The translations under genes were made by a program, and so were the position numbers. From a virus, in the IMG/VR virus record IMGVR_UViG_3300046506_000272, positions 1 through 54,004 of that record: DNA of 54,004 bases. One strand, given 5' to 3'. Positions 24,320 through 33,452 of this stretch are shown piece by piece; position 1 is the first letter of the stretch, and each line of letters starts with the position of its first letter. The notes beneath the pieces are model-generated. The model was not told the DNA's origin. It ran no database searches and saw nothing but the letters and a program-made list of their open reading frames with translations.

Positions 24320-24708
24320 CCGCCCTCGTCGACATCGAGCTCGAACTCATCACCCGTGCGACCGCCCGCTTCCCGGATGCGGTGGTCCGGGACGAGCTCG
24401 ACAACAACCTGCTCAACGAGCTGCCGACGATCCAGATCGAACAGATCCCGGCCGGCGGAGACGATGGGCTGAAGGTGTCCCGGATGCTCGTTGACGTCAA
24501 CGTGTATGCCGCGACCAGGGCAGACGCCATCGCCGTGGCCAGGGACGTGCACGACTGGCTGACCAGCGAACTACGGGGCTCGGCCAGCGACACGGCGGTG
24601 ATCGGTCGGACCGGGGCGCTCGCCCTTCCTGCTGTGAGGCCCTACGAAAACGTCGGGCTGCGCCGTGTCGGGGCAACCTACGAAATCTTCTGCCATCCGG
24701 TCTCCTGA
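24316..24708 (+). CDS. Tail terminator protein
   Basis: GTG 24316 overlaps the previous stop. The 130-aa product has an N-terminal helix (DIELELITRATARFP), a central LVDVNVYAATRADAIAVARD strand-helix and a C-terminal YEIFCHPV strand, matching the gpU-like tail terminator fold. It caps tail growth and joins the tail to the neck. Confidence 0.78.
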   Translation: MTALVDIELELITRATARFPDAVVRDELDNNLLNELPTIQIEQIPAGGDDGLKVSRMLVDVNVYAATRADAIAVARDVHDWLTSELRGSASDTAVIGRTGALALPAVRPYENVGLRRVGATYEIFCHPVS

Positions 24709-24716
24709 CCGATTCG

Positions 24717-24760
24717 GGCCCGCGCCGGACCCTCAACACCCGCCCGTGCGCGGGCCTTCC
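24717..24760 (+). terminator. Long-loop hairpin before the major tail gene
   Basis: GGCCCGCG and CGCGGGCC pair over a 24-base loop and are followed by TTCCAT. Located nine bases after the tail terminator stop and just ahead of the major tail gene, it may define an mRNA end or protect the highly expressed tail message. Confidence 0.45.
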
Positions 24761-24777
24761 ATGTCTGGAGACATCTC

Positions 24778-25365
24778 ATGGTCAACATTACCCGCGCCTC
24801 GGAGTTGGCGCTGGTCGGAGCGAACGGCGGCGGCTTCGTGGCGCCGGTGGGTTCTACGGCTCCGGCGTCACCGCTGGATCAGCCCGCGTCGCCGTGGGAG
24901 CCGCTCGGCGCGATCAGCGACGACGGCCTCACCTACGGCTTCGACGAGGACAGCCAGGAGTTCACCCCGTGGGGTCTGACCTCCCCGTTCCGCACCCAGA
25001 TCACCAAGTCGGTCCGGACTTTCGGGCTGACGGTGTGGGAGACGTCGCGGACGACGGTGCAGTCCCTGCAGTACCGACTGGACGCGGCCGATCTGGTCCC
25101 GGACGGCACCGGGCTGACGAAGTACGCCGAGACCGCGTCGCCGGTCCCGGACCGGCGCGCGTTCTGGTTCGTCGTGATCGACGGCGAGGCGTTCAAGGGG
25201 TTCTACGTTCCCCAGGGCGAGATCAACGACCGCAGCGACGTGTCCTTCAAGCAGGACGAGATGTCCGGCTACCAGTGGACGATCACCACCTACCCGGACG
25301 AGGCAGGCAACACGGTCTACCACGTCGACAAGCTGCCCGCCACGCCCGTCTACACGGGCTCCTGA
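24778..25365 (+). CDS. Major tail protein
   Basis: The 195-aa protein has GGAG upstream of its ATG. ITKSVRTFGLTVWETSRTTV, AFWFVVIDGEAFKGFYVP and YQWTITTYPDEAGNTVYHVD are typical of actinophage major tail proteins forming stacked hexamers. Hairpins lie on both sides, consistent with separate high-level expression. Confidence 0.88.
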   Translation: MVNITRASELALVGANGGGFVAPVGSTAPASPLDQPASPWEPLGAISDDGLTYGFDEDSQEFTPWGLTSPFRTQITKSVRTFGLTVWETSRTTVQSLQYRLDAADLVPDGTGLTKYAETASPVPDRRAFWFVVIDGEAFKGFYVPQGEINDRSDVSFKQDEMSGYQWTITTYPDEAGNTVYHVDKLPATPVYTGS

Positions 25366-25368
25366 GCT

Positions 25369-25417
25369 GGTGGGCGGGCCGACTACCGTCGGCGCGGGCC
25401 CGGCCCGCCCACCTTTG
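25369..25417 (+). terminator. Strong hairpin after the major tail gene
   Basis: A perfect 13-bp stem, GGTGGGCGGGCCG / CGGCCCGCCCACC, with a 19-base loop and a following TTTG, begins four bases after the major tail stop. It would reduce readthrough into the tail chaperone and tape measure genes. Confidence 0.75.
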
Positions 25418-25454
25418 AACACCGCCCGCGCCACGACAGAAGGAGGCCCGCGCC

Positions 25455-25892
25455 GTGGCCAACACGCCCCGCAAGACCACCGCCAGCAGCAGGAAGCCCC
25501 GCACCGCAGCCCGAGCGGCATCCCGGCCGCCCACCAGTCGTGTAGTCGGCGAGCCTGAGAACGACTTCGACGAGTCTGAGGTGACCGAGGCGGACGCCCA
25601 GGAGATCGAGGCTGTCGACAATTACGTGACCGCAGACCTGTGCGGCGAAGACGTCCGCGTCATCCCTCCCGGCGCCTGGCGGCAGTCCTGGCAGCGGCTC
25701 CTCAACAGTGGGCAGGTCGACGCCTTCGCCAAGATCGTGCTCCACCCCGACGACTACGACCTGTACGTCGACATCGACCCGACGAACGAAGAGTTCGGCG
25801 AGATGGTCAGCGAGGCCGCCGAGCGCGCTGGTGAGAGCCTGGGGAAATCCAGTGGACCCGCTCCGTCGTCGAGGCGCACGCGGAGGCGGTAG
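25455..25892 (+). CDS. Tail assembly chaperone, short form (G-like)
   Basis: GTG 25455 follows AAGGAGG and gives 145 residues. A basic N-terminal tail (RKTTASSRKPRTAARAASRP) precedes an acidic domain with YVTADLCGEDVRVIPPGAWR and FAKIVLHPDDYDLYVDIDP. The short form ends shortly after the slippery site. It would coat the tape measure during tail assembly. A fraction of ribosomes should shift to make the longer form. Confidence 0.85.
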   Translation: MANTPRKTTASSRKPRTAARAASRPPTSRVVGEPENDFDESEVTEADAQEIEAVDNYVTADLCGEDVRVIPPGAWRQSWQRLLNSGQVDAFAKIVLHPDDYDLYVDIDPTNEEFGEMVSEAAERAGESLGKSSGPAPSSRRTRRR

Positions 25893-26302
25893 AAGCCGAC
25901 CTCCTGCGCTACTACCAGGGCGTCGACCTCCTCGATGTGCACCGCGGGGAGATGTCGTGGCGACGGCTGCGGGTGCTGATCCAGCACCTTCCGCCCGAGT
26001 CCGCCACGTGGACGGAGCTCCGCAACGCCATGTCGGATGAGGAGCTCGCCGAGCAGGCCGACAAGGGCGAGCCCGAGAAGGGCCGCTGGTCGCAGTCCGA
26101 GCAACTGCTGGCCGTCGTAGCCGACCGGGTGGCAGACCTGGCGTATCTCTACGCCAGCGCCAACACCGAGTCGAAGGCGAAGAAGCCGAAGCAGCCGGAG
26201 CCGATCCGGCGCCCCGGCGCGAAGCCGGTCAAGCCCAAGCAGAAGGTCACTGACGAGCAGGCCAACACCCTGTTCCGTCTGATCAACGGAAGCGCTGCGT
26301 AG
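25455..26302 (+). CDS. Tail assembly chaperone, -1 frameshift fusion (GT-like)
   Basis: After GGGGAAA at 25841-25847, a -1 shift joins the short chaperone frame to a frame that runs to 26302. The product would be about 282 aa. The added segment begins IQWTRSVVEAHAEAVEADLL and continues through HRGEMSWRRLRVLIQHLP to a basic tail, which matches the T domain of such chaperones. The T frame has no well-placed start of its own upstream of its conserved part, which supports the fusion. Confidence 0.85.
25841..25847 (+). promoter_or_regulatory. -1 ribosomal slippery sequence
   Basis: The heptamer G GGG AAA is in the correct phase (GGG codon 25842-25844, AAA codon 25845-25847). A -1 slip continues at ATC 25847-25849. 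This is the standard slippery motif for phage tail chaperones, in the expected place between the major tail and tape measure genes. Confidence 0.88.
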
Positions 26303-26321
26303 CGCTGAGGGGAGGCCCTCG

Positions 26322-29300
26322 GTGCCCGCTATCTCTGTCGGCTCGGTCGAGGTCGATGTCCTGCCCAACACGCAGGGGATCTACAACCGTCTGCGGGGTG
26401 CCCTGGTTCCGGCCGCTACCCGGGCCGGCCAGGATGCGGGTAACGCGGCGGGCCGAGCGTTCGGCCCGGCGATGACCTCGTCAATTTCGAACACTGTCGG
26501 GCAGCGCATCGGGCAGCAGCTCGGGCAGCAGATTGCAGCCCGCATCACGGCGTCGATCCGCGGTTCTCTGACGAGTGGAATCACCCAGGCTGGCCAGCAG
26601 GCGCGCCCTGCTGCGGCACGGCAGGGCGAAGAGACCGGTGGCGCGTTCGCCCGCTCACTGCGGGCGAAGCTCACTGAGGCGTTCCGCAGCATGCCCAAGC
26701 TGGACGTCAGGCTCGGCGACACAGGCGTCGACGCCGACCTCGCGCGGCTGCGGGCGAAGTTGGAGTCTCTGGCCGGCAAGACCGTCGGCATCGACATCGA
26801 CGCGGCGACGGCGCGCGCGCAGGCGGCGGACATTGAGGAACGGCTGCGTCGTATCGGCGCCGCCCACCCGAACGTGGCGGTGCGGGCGGACACTGCTCGG
26901 GCGATCGCTCAACTGCAGGCGCTGCAGGCGCAGATCGATGAGGTGTCGGCTGATCCGCTGCGGATCCGCATGGAGACGGACGGCCAGCTCGGCACCCGCC
27001 TGCGTGCTGCGGTGGCGCAGGCCGAGGCTTCCCTCCCGAACGTCAACATCGGGGCGGACACCACCCCCGCCGAGGTCGAGATCGCACGCCTTCGGGCACA
27101 GCTGACGTCGCTGCGGGACGTCCGGGTTGGTGTCGACATCGACGCCGATGCGGCCCTGGCGCGAGTCACCGAAATCCAGGCCCGACTGGCCAGGCTGTCT
27201 GCGCAGAACGCCAACGTCGGCGTCCGTGTTGACGCCGGGGCCGCCGCTGCCCAACTGGCTGCTTTCCAGGCGCAGGTGAACCGGCTGGACGGTCAGAACG
27301 CCCGCGTCGGCGTCGACACGACGTCGGCCGTGTCCGGCATGCAGGTGCTGGTGGCAGCGGCGCTGGCGTTCGGCCCGGCGATTCTGCCGGTGCTTCCCGT
27401 GGTTGCTGCTGGCCTGGGTGCGATCGCCGCTGCGGGCGTCGCGGCGGGTGTGGGTATCGGTTCGGTTGCGCTGGTGGCGGTGCCTGCGTTCAAGCAGATC
27501 GGGACGGTCCTGCAGGCGCAGAAGGCCGCGCAGGATGCGGCCACGAACGCCACCTACAAGGGTGCGCAGGCGTCGTCGCAGGGTGCGTCGAAGGCTTTGC
27601 AGATGGCTGGCGCCCAGCAGGCGTTGGCGACGGCGGAGCGTAACGGTGCGCAGCAGATAGCGGCGGCGCAGCAGCAGGTCAAGCAGGCCAAGCAGGGTGT
27701 CGCGGATGCGATCGTGCAGGCGGGGCAGCGCACCAAGCAGGCCGAGCAGCAGGTCGAGCAGGCCGAAACGTCGCTCGCCCAGGCACAGAAGGACGCCAAG
27801 CAGGCGCAACTGGATCTGACGTCGGCCCGCAAGGAGGCGGAACGTCAGCTCCAGGACATGAACAACCAGCTCGTCGACAGCCAGTTGGCGCAGCGGGACG
27901 CGGCCTTGCAGGTGCAGGAGGCCCAGCAGAACCTCAACGCGGTCAACGCTGCCGGGTCGAAGGCGACCGCGCTGCAACGGGCTCAGGCGCAGTTGCAGTA
28001 CGACGAGGCCGTCCAGCATCTGAAGGAACAGCAGACCGCGACGAAGCGGCAGGCTGCGGACACAGCCGCCGCGAACAAGGCGGGCGTCAAGGGCTCGACG
28101 ACGTACAAGTCGGCCCAGGACAAGCTGACGTCCGCCCAGCAGAACGTGGCCGCGCAGACTAAGGCGTTGAAGGACGCCCAGGATGCGCAGGCGCAGACGG
28201 CGGTGCAGAACGCCCGGTCGATCGCGACTGCTCAGCAGAAGGTCGCGGATGCCGAGCGCAACGTGGCGACCGCCCAGCAGAACGCCGCCGACAGCATCGC
28301 TTCGGCTCAGCGGCAGATCCAGTCGGCATCCGCGTCGGCGGCCGGCGGGGTGGACCAGGCGGCGATCGCTCAGGCCAAATATCAGGCGGAGCTGGCGAAG
28401 CTCACCCCGAGCGCGCGGGATACGTTCAAGGCCTTCCTCGACTTGCGCAGTGCTTTCGGCGACTGGTCGAAGGCGCTGCAACCCAAGGTCATGCCCATTT
28501 TCACCCGGGCGATCGTCGGGCTGAAGAACGCGCTGCCGGGGCTGACGCCGTTTGTCGTGGCGGCGGCGGACGCCATCACGACGCTGCAGGACAAGGCGTC
28601 GAAGGGATTCAAGTCGCCGTGGTGGAAAACCTTCAAGAAGGATCTTGAGGGGTCGATCAAGCCCGCGATCACCGGGCTGGGTGTCAGCTTCGGCCGAATT
28701 TTCAAGGGGATCGTCGGCATCATCGACGCCTTCCTGCCCCACATGGGCCACATCTCCGACACGATGCAGCGGATCACGAAGAAGTTCGCCGACTGGGGTA
28801 CAGGCCTGAAGGGTTCGCCCGAGTTCGAACGGTTCCTCAAGTTCGCCTCGGACAAGGCCCCGTTGCTCGGTGACGCGCTGGGAAAGATCGCCCTGGCGTT
28901 CCTGAGCGTGGGCCAAGCCCTGTCGCCACTGTCCGGCCCGCTTCTGCAGCTCCTGGGCGGCGCAGCCAATGCCATTGCGATCATCGCCGACAAGGCGCCG
29001 TGGTTCATCCTGCTGATCTACGGGATCATCGTGGCGGTCAAGCTATGGACGATCGCACAGGCGGCCCTCAACTTCGTCATGTCGGCAAACCCCTTGGTGC
29101 TGATCGGCCTGGCAGTTCTTGCCCTGGTCGGCTTCGTCATCTACGCCTACAACAGGTTCGCCTGGTTCCGCACTGGAGTGCAGGCAGCCTGGGCTGGGAT
29201 TCAGACGGCTGCGCTGTGGGCGTGGAACAACGTTCTGAAGCCCGCGTTCGCCGGCATCATGGTCGCCGTGTCCGCCGTGGGGGCGGCGGCGATGTGGCTG

Positions 29301-31205
29301 TGGACGAACGCGATCAGCCCCGCGTTCAACTTCATTGTGACCGCGGCGAAGTACCTGCTCATCGTCCTTGCAGTGATCGTCTTCACGCCGATTCTGCTGC
29401 TCTTCAGGCTTGTCGGTGCTATCGCCACGTGGCTGTGGGAGAACGCGATCCGCCCCGCGTTCAGTGCGATAGCGACGGCGGCGACCTGGTTGTGGACGAA
29501 CGCCATCAAGCCCGCGTTCGACTTCATCAAGGCCGGAGTGAGGGCGGTCGGCGACGCGGCAAGCTGGCTGTACAACAGAGCCATCAAGCCCGCGTTCGAC
29601 TTCATCAAGTCCACCATCAGCACGGCGTGGACGTCCGGGATCAAACCGGCGTTCAACGCGATCACCAACACGATCGGCAACGTTCTCGGTCCGATGTTCC
29701 GCTGGCTGCGGGACAAGGTGATCAAGCCTGTCTGGAGCACGATCACCAGCGTGGTCGCGACAGCCTGGTCGAGCGGAATCAAGCCCGCTTTCGACGCGGT
29801 CAAGTCCGCGGTCGGCAGGGTCGGTGACGCGTTCGAGACTGCCCGCAAGGCGATCAAGATCGCCTGGGACAAGCTGAAGGACATCGCCCGCAAGCCCGTC
29901 CAGTACGTGGTTGACGTCGTCTACAACAACGGCATCCGTGGCGTTTGGAACGCCGTCGCAGGCGCGTTCGGTGCGAAGAAGCTCGACAAGTTCACCTTCG
30001 CGTCCGGCGGCATCATGCCCGGCTACACCCCGGGCCGCGACGTGCACCGCTTCGTCTCCCCGACCGGCGGTGCCCTCGAACTGTCGGGCGGCGAGGCCAT
30101 CATGCGGCCCGAGTTCACCCGGGCCGTCGGCTCCGGTTTCGTCGGCGCCATGAACTCGATCGCCAAGTCCCGTGGCGCGCAAGGCGTCAAGGCTGCGCTC
30201 GCCCCGGCTTTCGGCGGCAACCCCAGCATGCCGACCGACCGGTCCCTGCGGTACGCGAAGGGCGGTATCACGCAGCGGTTCGGTGACGGTGGCATCTTCG
30301 GCTGGATCAGCAGCGCCGCCTCCGCCGTGAAGGGCGTCGGCTCGGCTGCCTGGAACGGCATCAAGAAGGGAGCGAGCTGGCTCGCCGACACGCTCGAGTC
30401 GTCGGCTCGCGCGGGCGTCAAGCACGTCGTCGACCCGCTGCTCGCCGGGTTCCCCGGCATGGACACCGGGATCGGCAAGATGATCCGGAAGATCCCCGAC
30501 AAGATCATCGACACCCTGTTCGGCTACAGCAAAAAGGCCGACGAAAAGGGCGGCAGCGGACTCGGCGGGCCGAGGATCCAGGCGGCGCTCAACTGGGCCA
30601 AGACGCAGGCCGGCAAGGCCTACCAGTGGGCCGGCAACGGGAATCCGTCGTGGGACTGCTCCGGCTTCATGAGCGCCATCGAGTCCGTCATCCGAGGCCA
30701 GAAGCCACACAGGCGCTGGGCCACGGGCGCGTTCTCCGGCAAGACCGCGCCGCCCGGCTGGGTCCTGCATGGAAACTCGCCTTTCCGTATCGGTATCACC
30801 AACGCGGGCGTGGGCCACACGGCGGGCACCCTCGGCAAGACCAACGTCGAGTCCCGCGGCGGCGCGGGCGTCGTCGTCGGCAAGGGCGCCCGCGGCTACA
30901 AGGACAGTCTCTTCGGCAGTTGGTATGGCTTCCAGCCCGGCAAGTACGACAGCGGCGGCTACCTGCAACCCGGCATGAACCTTGCGTTCAACGGGACCGG
31001 TCGACCCGAGCCGGTGTTCACGTCGGCGCAGGCCAACGCTCTGACGAATCTCGCAGCGGCGCGGGCCGGTGGATCGGGGCCGACGTCCTTCCAGGGCGAT
31101 CTGTACCTCGACTCCGGCGAGTTCCTAGGCAAGGTCCGCGGCGAGGCCACCCAGGTCATGCAGCAGGGCCAACAGCAGCTGATCTCCGTACTCAACGCGA
31201 GCTGA
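26322..31205 (+). CDS. Tape measure protein with C-terminal NlpC/P60-like domain
   Basis: GTG 26322 follows GGGGAGG; the product is 1627 aa. Residues 1-330 are helical with repeated DIDADAA-type segments. Residues 340-390 form a hydrophobic stretch and 430-690 a Gln/Ala-rich coiled coil. Hydrophobic segments follow near 895-945 and 1011-1032. Residues 969-1160 carry repeats with W-x-W-x-x-AIKPAF. Near the end, WDCSGF (Cys1446) and GVGHTAG (His1499) fit an NlpC/P60-type peptidase. It sets tail length and may cut peptidoglycan during DNA entry. Confidence 0.92.
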   Translation: MPAISVGSVEVDVLPNTQGIYNRLRGALVPAATRAGQDAGNAAGRAFGPAMTSSISNTVGQRIGQQLGQQIAARITASIRGSLTSGITQAGQQARPAAARQGEETGGAFARSLRAKLTEAFRSMPKLDVRLGDTGVDADLARLRAKLESLAGKTVGIDIDAATARAQAADIEERLRRIGAAHPNVAVRADTARAIAQLQALQAQIDEVSADPLRIRMETDGQLGTRLRAAVAQAEASLPNVNIGADTTPAEVEIARLRAQLTSLRDVRVGVDIDADAALARVTEIQARLARLSAQNANVGVRVDAGAAAAQLAAFQAQVNRLDGQNARVGVDTTSAVSGMQVLVAAALAFGPAILPVLPVVAAGLGAIAAAGVAAGVGIGSVALVAVPAFKQIGTVLQAQKAAQDAATNATYKGAQASSQGASKALQMAGAQQALATAERNGAQQIAAAQQQVKQAKQGVADAIVQAGQRTKQAEQQVEQAETSLAQAQKDAKQAQLDLTSARKEAERQLQDMNNQLVDSQLAQRDAALQVQEAQQNLNAVNAAGSKATALQRAQAQLQYDEAVQHLKEQQTATKRQAADTAAANKAGVKGSTTYKSAQDKLTSAQQNVAAQTKALKDAQDAQAQTAVQNARSIATAQQKVADAERNVATAQQNAADSIASAQRQIQSASASAAGGVDQAAIAQAKYQAELAKLTPSARDTFKAFLDLRSAFGDWSKALQPKVMPIFTRAIVGLKNALPGLTPFVVAAADAITTLQDKASKGFKSPWWKTFKKDLEGSIKPAITGLGVSFGRIFKGIVGIIDAFLPHMGHISDTMQRITKKFADWGTGLKGSPEFERFLKFASDKAPLLGDALGKIALAFLSVGQALSPLSGPLLQLLGGAANAIAIIADKAPWFILLIYGIIVAVKLWTIAQAALNFVMSANPLVLIGLAVLALVGFVIYAYNRFAWFRTGVQAAWAGIQTAALWAWNNVLKPAFAGIMVAVSAVGAAAMWLWTNAISPAFNFIVTAAKYLLIVLAVIVFTPILLLFRLVGAIATWLWENAIRPAFSAIATAATWLWTNAIKPAFDFIKAGVRAVGDAASWLYNRAIKPAFDFIKSTISTAWTSGIKPAFNAITNTIGNVLGPMFRWLRDKVIKPVWSTITSVVATAWSSGIKPAFDAVKSAVGRVGDAFETARKAIKIAWDKLKDIARKPVQYVVDVVYNNGIRGVWNAVAGAFGAKKLDKFTFASGGIMPGYTPGRDVHRFVSPTGGALELSGGEAIMRPEFTRAVGSGFVGAMNSIAKSRGAQGVKAALAPAFGGNPSMPTDRSLRYAKGGITQRFGDGGIFGWISSAASAVKGVGSAAWNGIKKGASWLADTLESSARAGVKHVVDPLLAGFPGMDTGIGKMIRKIPDKIIDTLFGYSKKADEKGGSGLGGPRIQAALNWAKTQAGKAYQWAGNGNPSWDCSGFMSAIESVIRGQKPHRRWATGAFSGKTAPPGWVLHGNSPFRIGITNAGVGHTAGTLGKTNVESRGGAGVVVGKGARGYKDSLFGSWYGFQPGKYDSGGYLQPGMNLAFNGTGRPEPVFTSAQANALTNLAAARAGGSGPTSFQGDLYLDSGEFLGKVRGEATQVMQQGQQQLISVLNAS

Positions 31206-31214
31206 GGAGGCGTC

Positions 31215-33452
31215 TTGGCAATCCCCGGGAACCTCCTCAGCTCAACCACGGAGTCCATCGACCCGAACACCAGCGGGTGGACGAGCAAGCTCAACAGCAC
31301 GATCACGCAGGGTGTGGGCGGCCGGAACGGCAATGGCTGCCTCGCCGTCAAGAGCGTGGCGGCGGGCGAGATGCAGGCCCGCACCGTGTCCTCCTACCCT
31401 GTCGTCGCGGGCACCGTGTATGAGACGTTCTCCGACACCGCCGGGGTGGTCGCGGAGCGGATCGGGATTCGCTGGCTCAACTCGGCGGGCACCGAGATCA
31501 GCATCACCTGGTCGCTCACCACCGCCGGGGCATCCAGCGGCTGGCATCGGGTGAGCGTGGCCGGTGCGGCTCCGGTGGGGGCGACGCAGGCGCAGGTGCT
31601 GCTTTCGTCGACCGAGACAGGCGCTAACCAGTATCACTACTGGGAGAACGTCTACCTCGGCCTGCCGATCCGCGTGCAAGGCAATCTGCTGCCGTTCAAC
31701 ACGGAGTCGTCCGAGGTCGACGCCTCAGGCTGGGCCGCAGTCGTCAACGCCACCGTCTCCCGCCAGGTGCCGGTGGTGCAGTGGGCTGTCGACGCCTACA
31801 ACGTCGGCGGCCACACCCTCGCCATGACCGCGGTCGCAGCAGGCAACGCCAGCGTGCTGGCCCTAGACCGGCCCACGGTGACGCCGGGCGTCGAATACCT
31901 CGCCTACGCCTACCTCAACCCGCCCACCCTGGCCGCAGTCGCATGGATCGAACTCCGCTACTACGACGCCACCGGCAACCAGATCGCCGCCCAGCGCAGC
32001 ACACTGGCCACACCCCCGCCCGGGGCGGGGATGTACCGGCAGCGGGCATCCATGGCCGCACCGTCCAACGCCGCGACCTGCTCGGTAGCGGCCGGGCTCG
32101 ACGGGGCATCCGCCGGGCAGGTACTGCGACTGGAGACCGTGGTCGTCACGGTGGCTCCGAAGCTCCAGTCAGGCAGCGTGCTGCCGTATGCGGACAGCTC
32201 CATCGAGCAGGGCGTAGCGGGATGGACGCGCACCGCGGGTGTGGCCACCGTGGCGCAGACCACACCATGGGGCATCGCCTTCTTCGAGGGCTCGTATGCG
32301 CTGGCCATCACGTCAACGACAGCAACCGCATCAACGATCCGATCCGCGAAGTTCCCCACGCCGGGCGGGGCCGGACTGAACTGGCGAGCCCAGATCATCG
32401 CCCACATCGGCGCCGGGACGTGGACGAGCGCCGCGGTGAAAATCCGCTGGTACGACGCCGCCAACACCGACCTGGGCACATCGACAGGCACCACCTACGG
32501 GATATCGCCTGGCCCCTGGTACGTCCTGTCGAGCGACGGGGCTGCCCCAGCGAACGCCACGCAGGCAGCAATCGAACTGGTCGCCACCGCATCGGCCACC
32601 AACAGCGTGCTGCACATCGACCAGATCGCGCTGTGGCAGGTTCTGCCGCAGACCGCCGTGTCAACGGTCGACGCCGACGGCTACATCCAGCTGACGCTGC
32701 GAGAGCTGCCGCTCGACTACCTGCTCACCGTGTACCGGGTGTCGTCGGACGGTTCCCGCACTCTGGTCCGCGGCCCGTCGGGGCTGCTCAGCCTGAGCGT
32801 CATCACCTCCGACCTGATGATCATCGAGGATCATGAGGCGCCGCTCGGTGTGCCGGTCTACTACCTCATCGAGATCTACAACCCGGCCGGCGCGCTGGCG
32901 AGCACCCGATTGTCTACCTCGGTGACGCTCGCTCTCGCCGACATTCAGGAGGCCTGGCTCAAGGATCCGGGGAATCCTCAGCGGGCCTGCCGGGTGCTGG
33001 TGCAGCGGGCCCCGGACTGGCAGCGGCCCATCGAGCAGTCCGCCTACGTGGTCCGCGGGCGCCGAAACAAGGTCGTCCTGTCCGGTAGCCGGCAGGGCCT
33101 GGAGGGCGACCTCGCCATCTGGACCCGCACCGACGAAGAGCGGGCGGCCCTTCACCTGCTCCTCGACTCCGGGAACGTCCTGCTGTGGCAGGCCGATCCG
33201 GGCATGGGCGTCGACGACATGTACGTCACCGTCGGCCAGATCACGGAAGCCCGCACGGGTGGTTTCGCCCAGGAGCCGTGGCGGGCGTGGACGCTTCCGC
33301 TGGTCCAGGCGGACATGCCGGTCACCACCGGCGTGAACGGCGCCCAGGGTCGCACCTGGCAGGACGTGCTCACCGAGTTCGCCACCTGGGGCGATGTCCG
33401 GACCGCGTATGCGACGTGGGAGGACGTGCTCCTCGACCGCCGGAGGGGATGA
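31215..33452 (+). CDS. Minor tail protein with three carbohydrate-binding-like repeats
   Basis: TTG 31215 behind GAGGAGG opens a 745-aa product. Three N-terminal modules each start GNLL-, GNLL- or GSVL-, followed by a W-containing strand (near residues 5, 156 and 320), and resemble CBM4/9-type jelly rolls. From about residue 490, VDADGYIQLTLRELPLDYLL and LSGSRQGLEGDLAIWTRTDE resemble a distal-tail protein. It probably forms the tail tip directly after the tape measure. Sugar binding is inferred from fold similarity only. Confidence 0.75.
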   Translation: MAIPGNLLSSTTESIDPNTSGWTSKLNSTITQGVGGRNGNGCLAVKSVAAGEMQARTVSSYPVVAGTVYETFSDTAGVVAERIGIRWLNSAGTEISITWSLTTAGASSGWHRVSVAGAAPVGATQAQVLLSSTETGANQYHYWENVYLGLPIRVQGNLLPFNTESSEVDASGWAAVVNATVSRQVPVVQWAVDAYNVGGHTLAMTAVAAGNASVLALDRPTVTPGVEYLAYAYLNPPTLAAVAWIELRYYDATGNQIAAQRSTLATPPPGAGMYRQRASMAAPSNAATCSVAAGLDGASAGQVLRLETVVVTVAPKLQSGSVLPYADSSIEQGVAGWTRTAGVATVAQTTPWGIAFFEGSYALAITSTTATASTIRSAKFPTPGGAGLNWRAQIIAHIGAGTWTSAAVKIRWYDAANTDLGTSTGTTYGISPGPWYVLSSDGAAPANATQAAIELVATASATNSVLHIDQIALWQVLPQTAVSTVDADGYIQLTLRELPLDYLLTVYRVSSDGSRTLVRGPSGLLSLSVITSDLMIIEDHEAPLGVPVYYLIEIYNPAGALASTRLSTSVTLALADIQEAWLKDPGNPQRACRVLVQRAPDWQRPIEQSAYVVRGRRNKVVLSGSRQGLEGDLAIWTRTDEERAALHLLLDSGNVLLWQADPGMGVDDMYVTVGQITEARTGGFAQEPWRAWTLPLVQADMPVTTGVNGAQGRTWQDVLTEFATWGDVRTAYATWEDVLLDRRRG

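Noticed and set aside
26655-28916. Long minus-strand open frame antisense to the tape measure gene
   Set aside because: It is a shadow caused by high GC: no ribosome binding site, unlikely composition, and the plus-strand frame has clear tape measure features.
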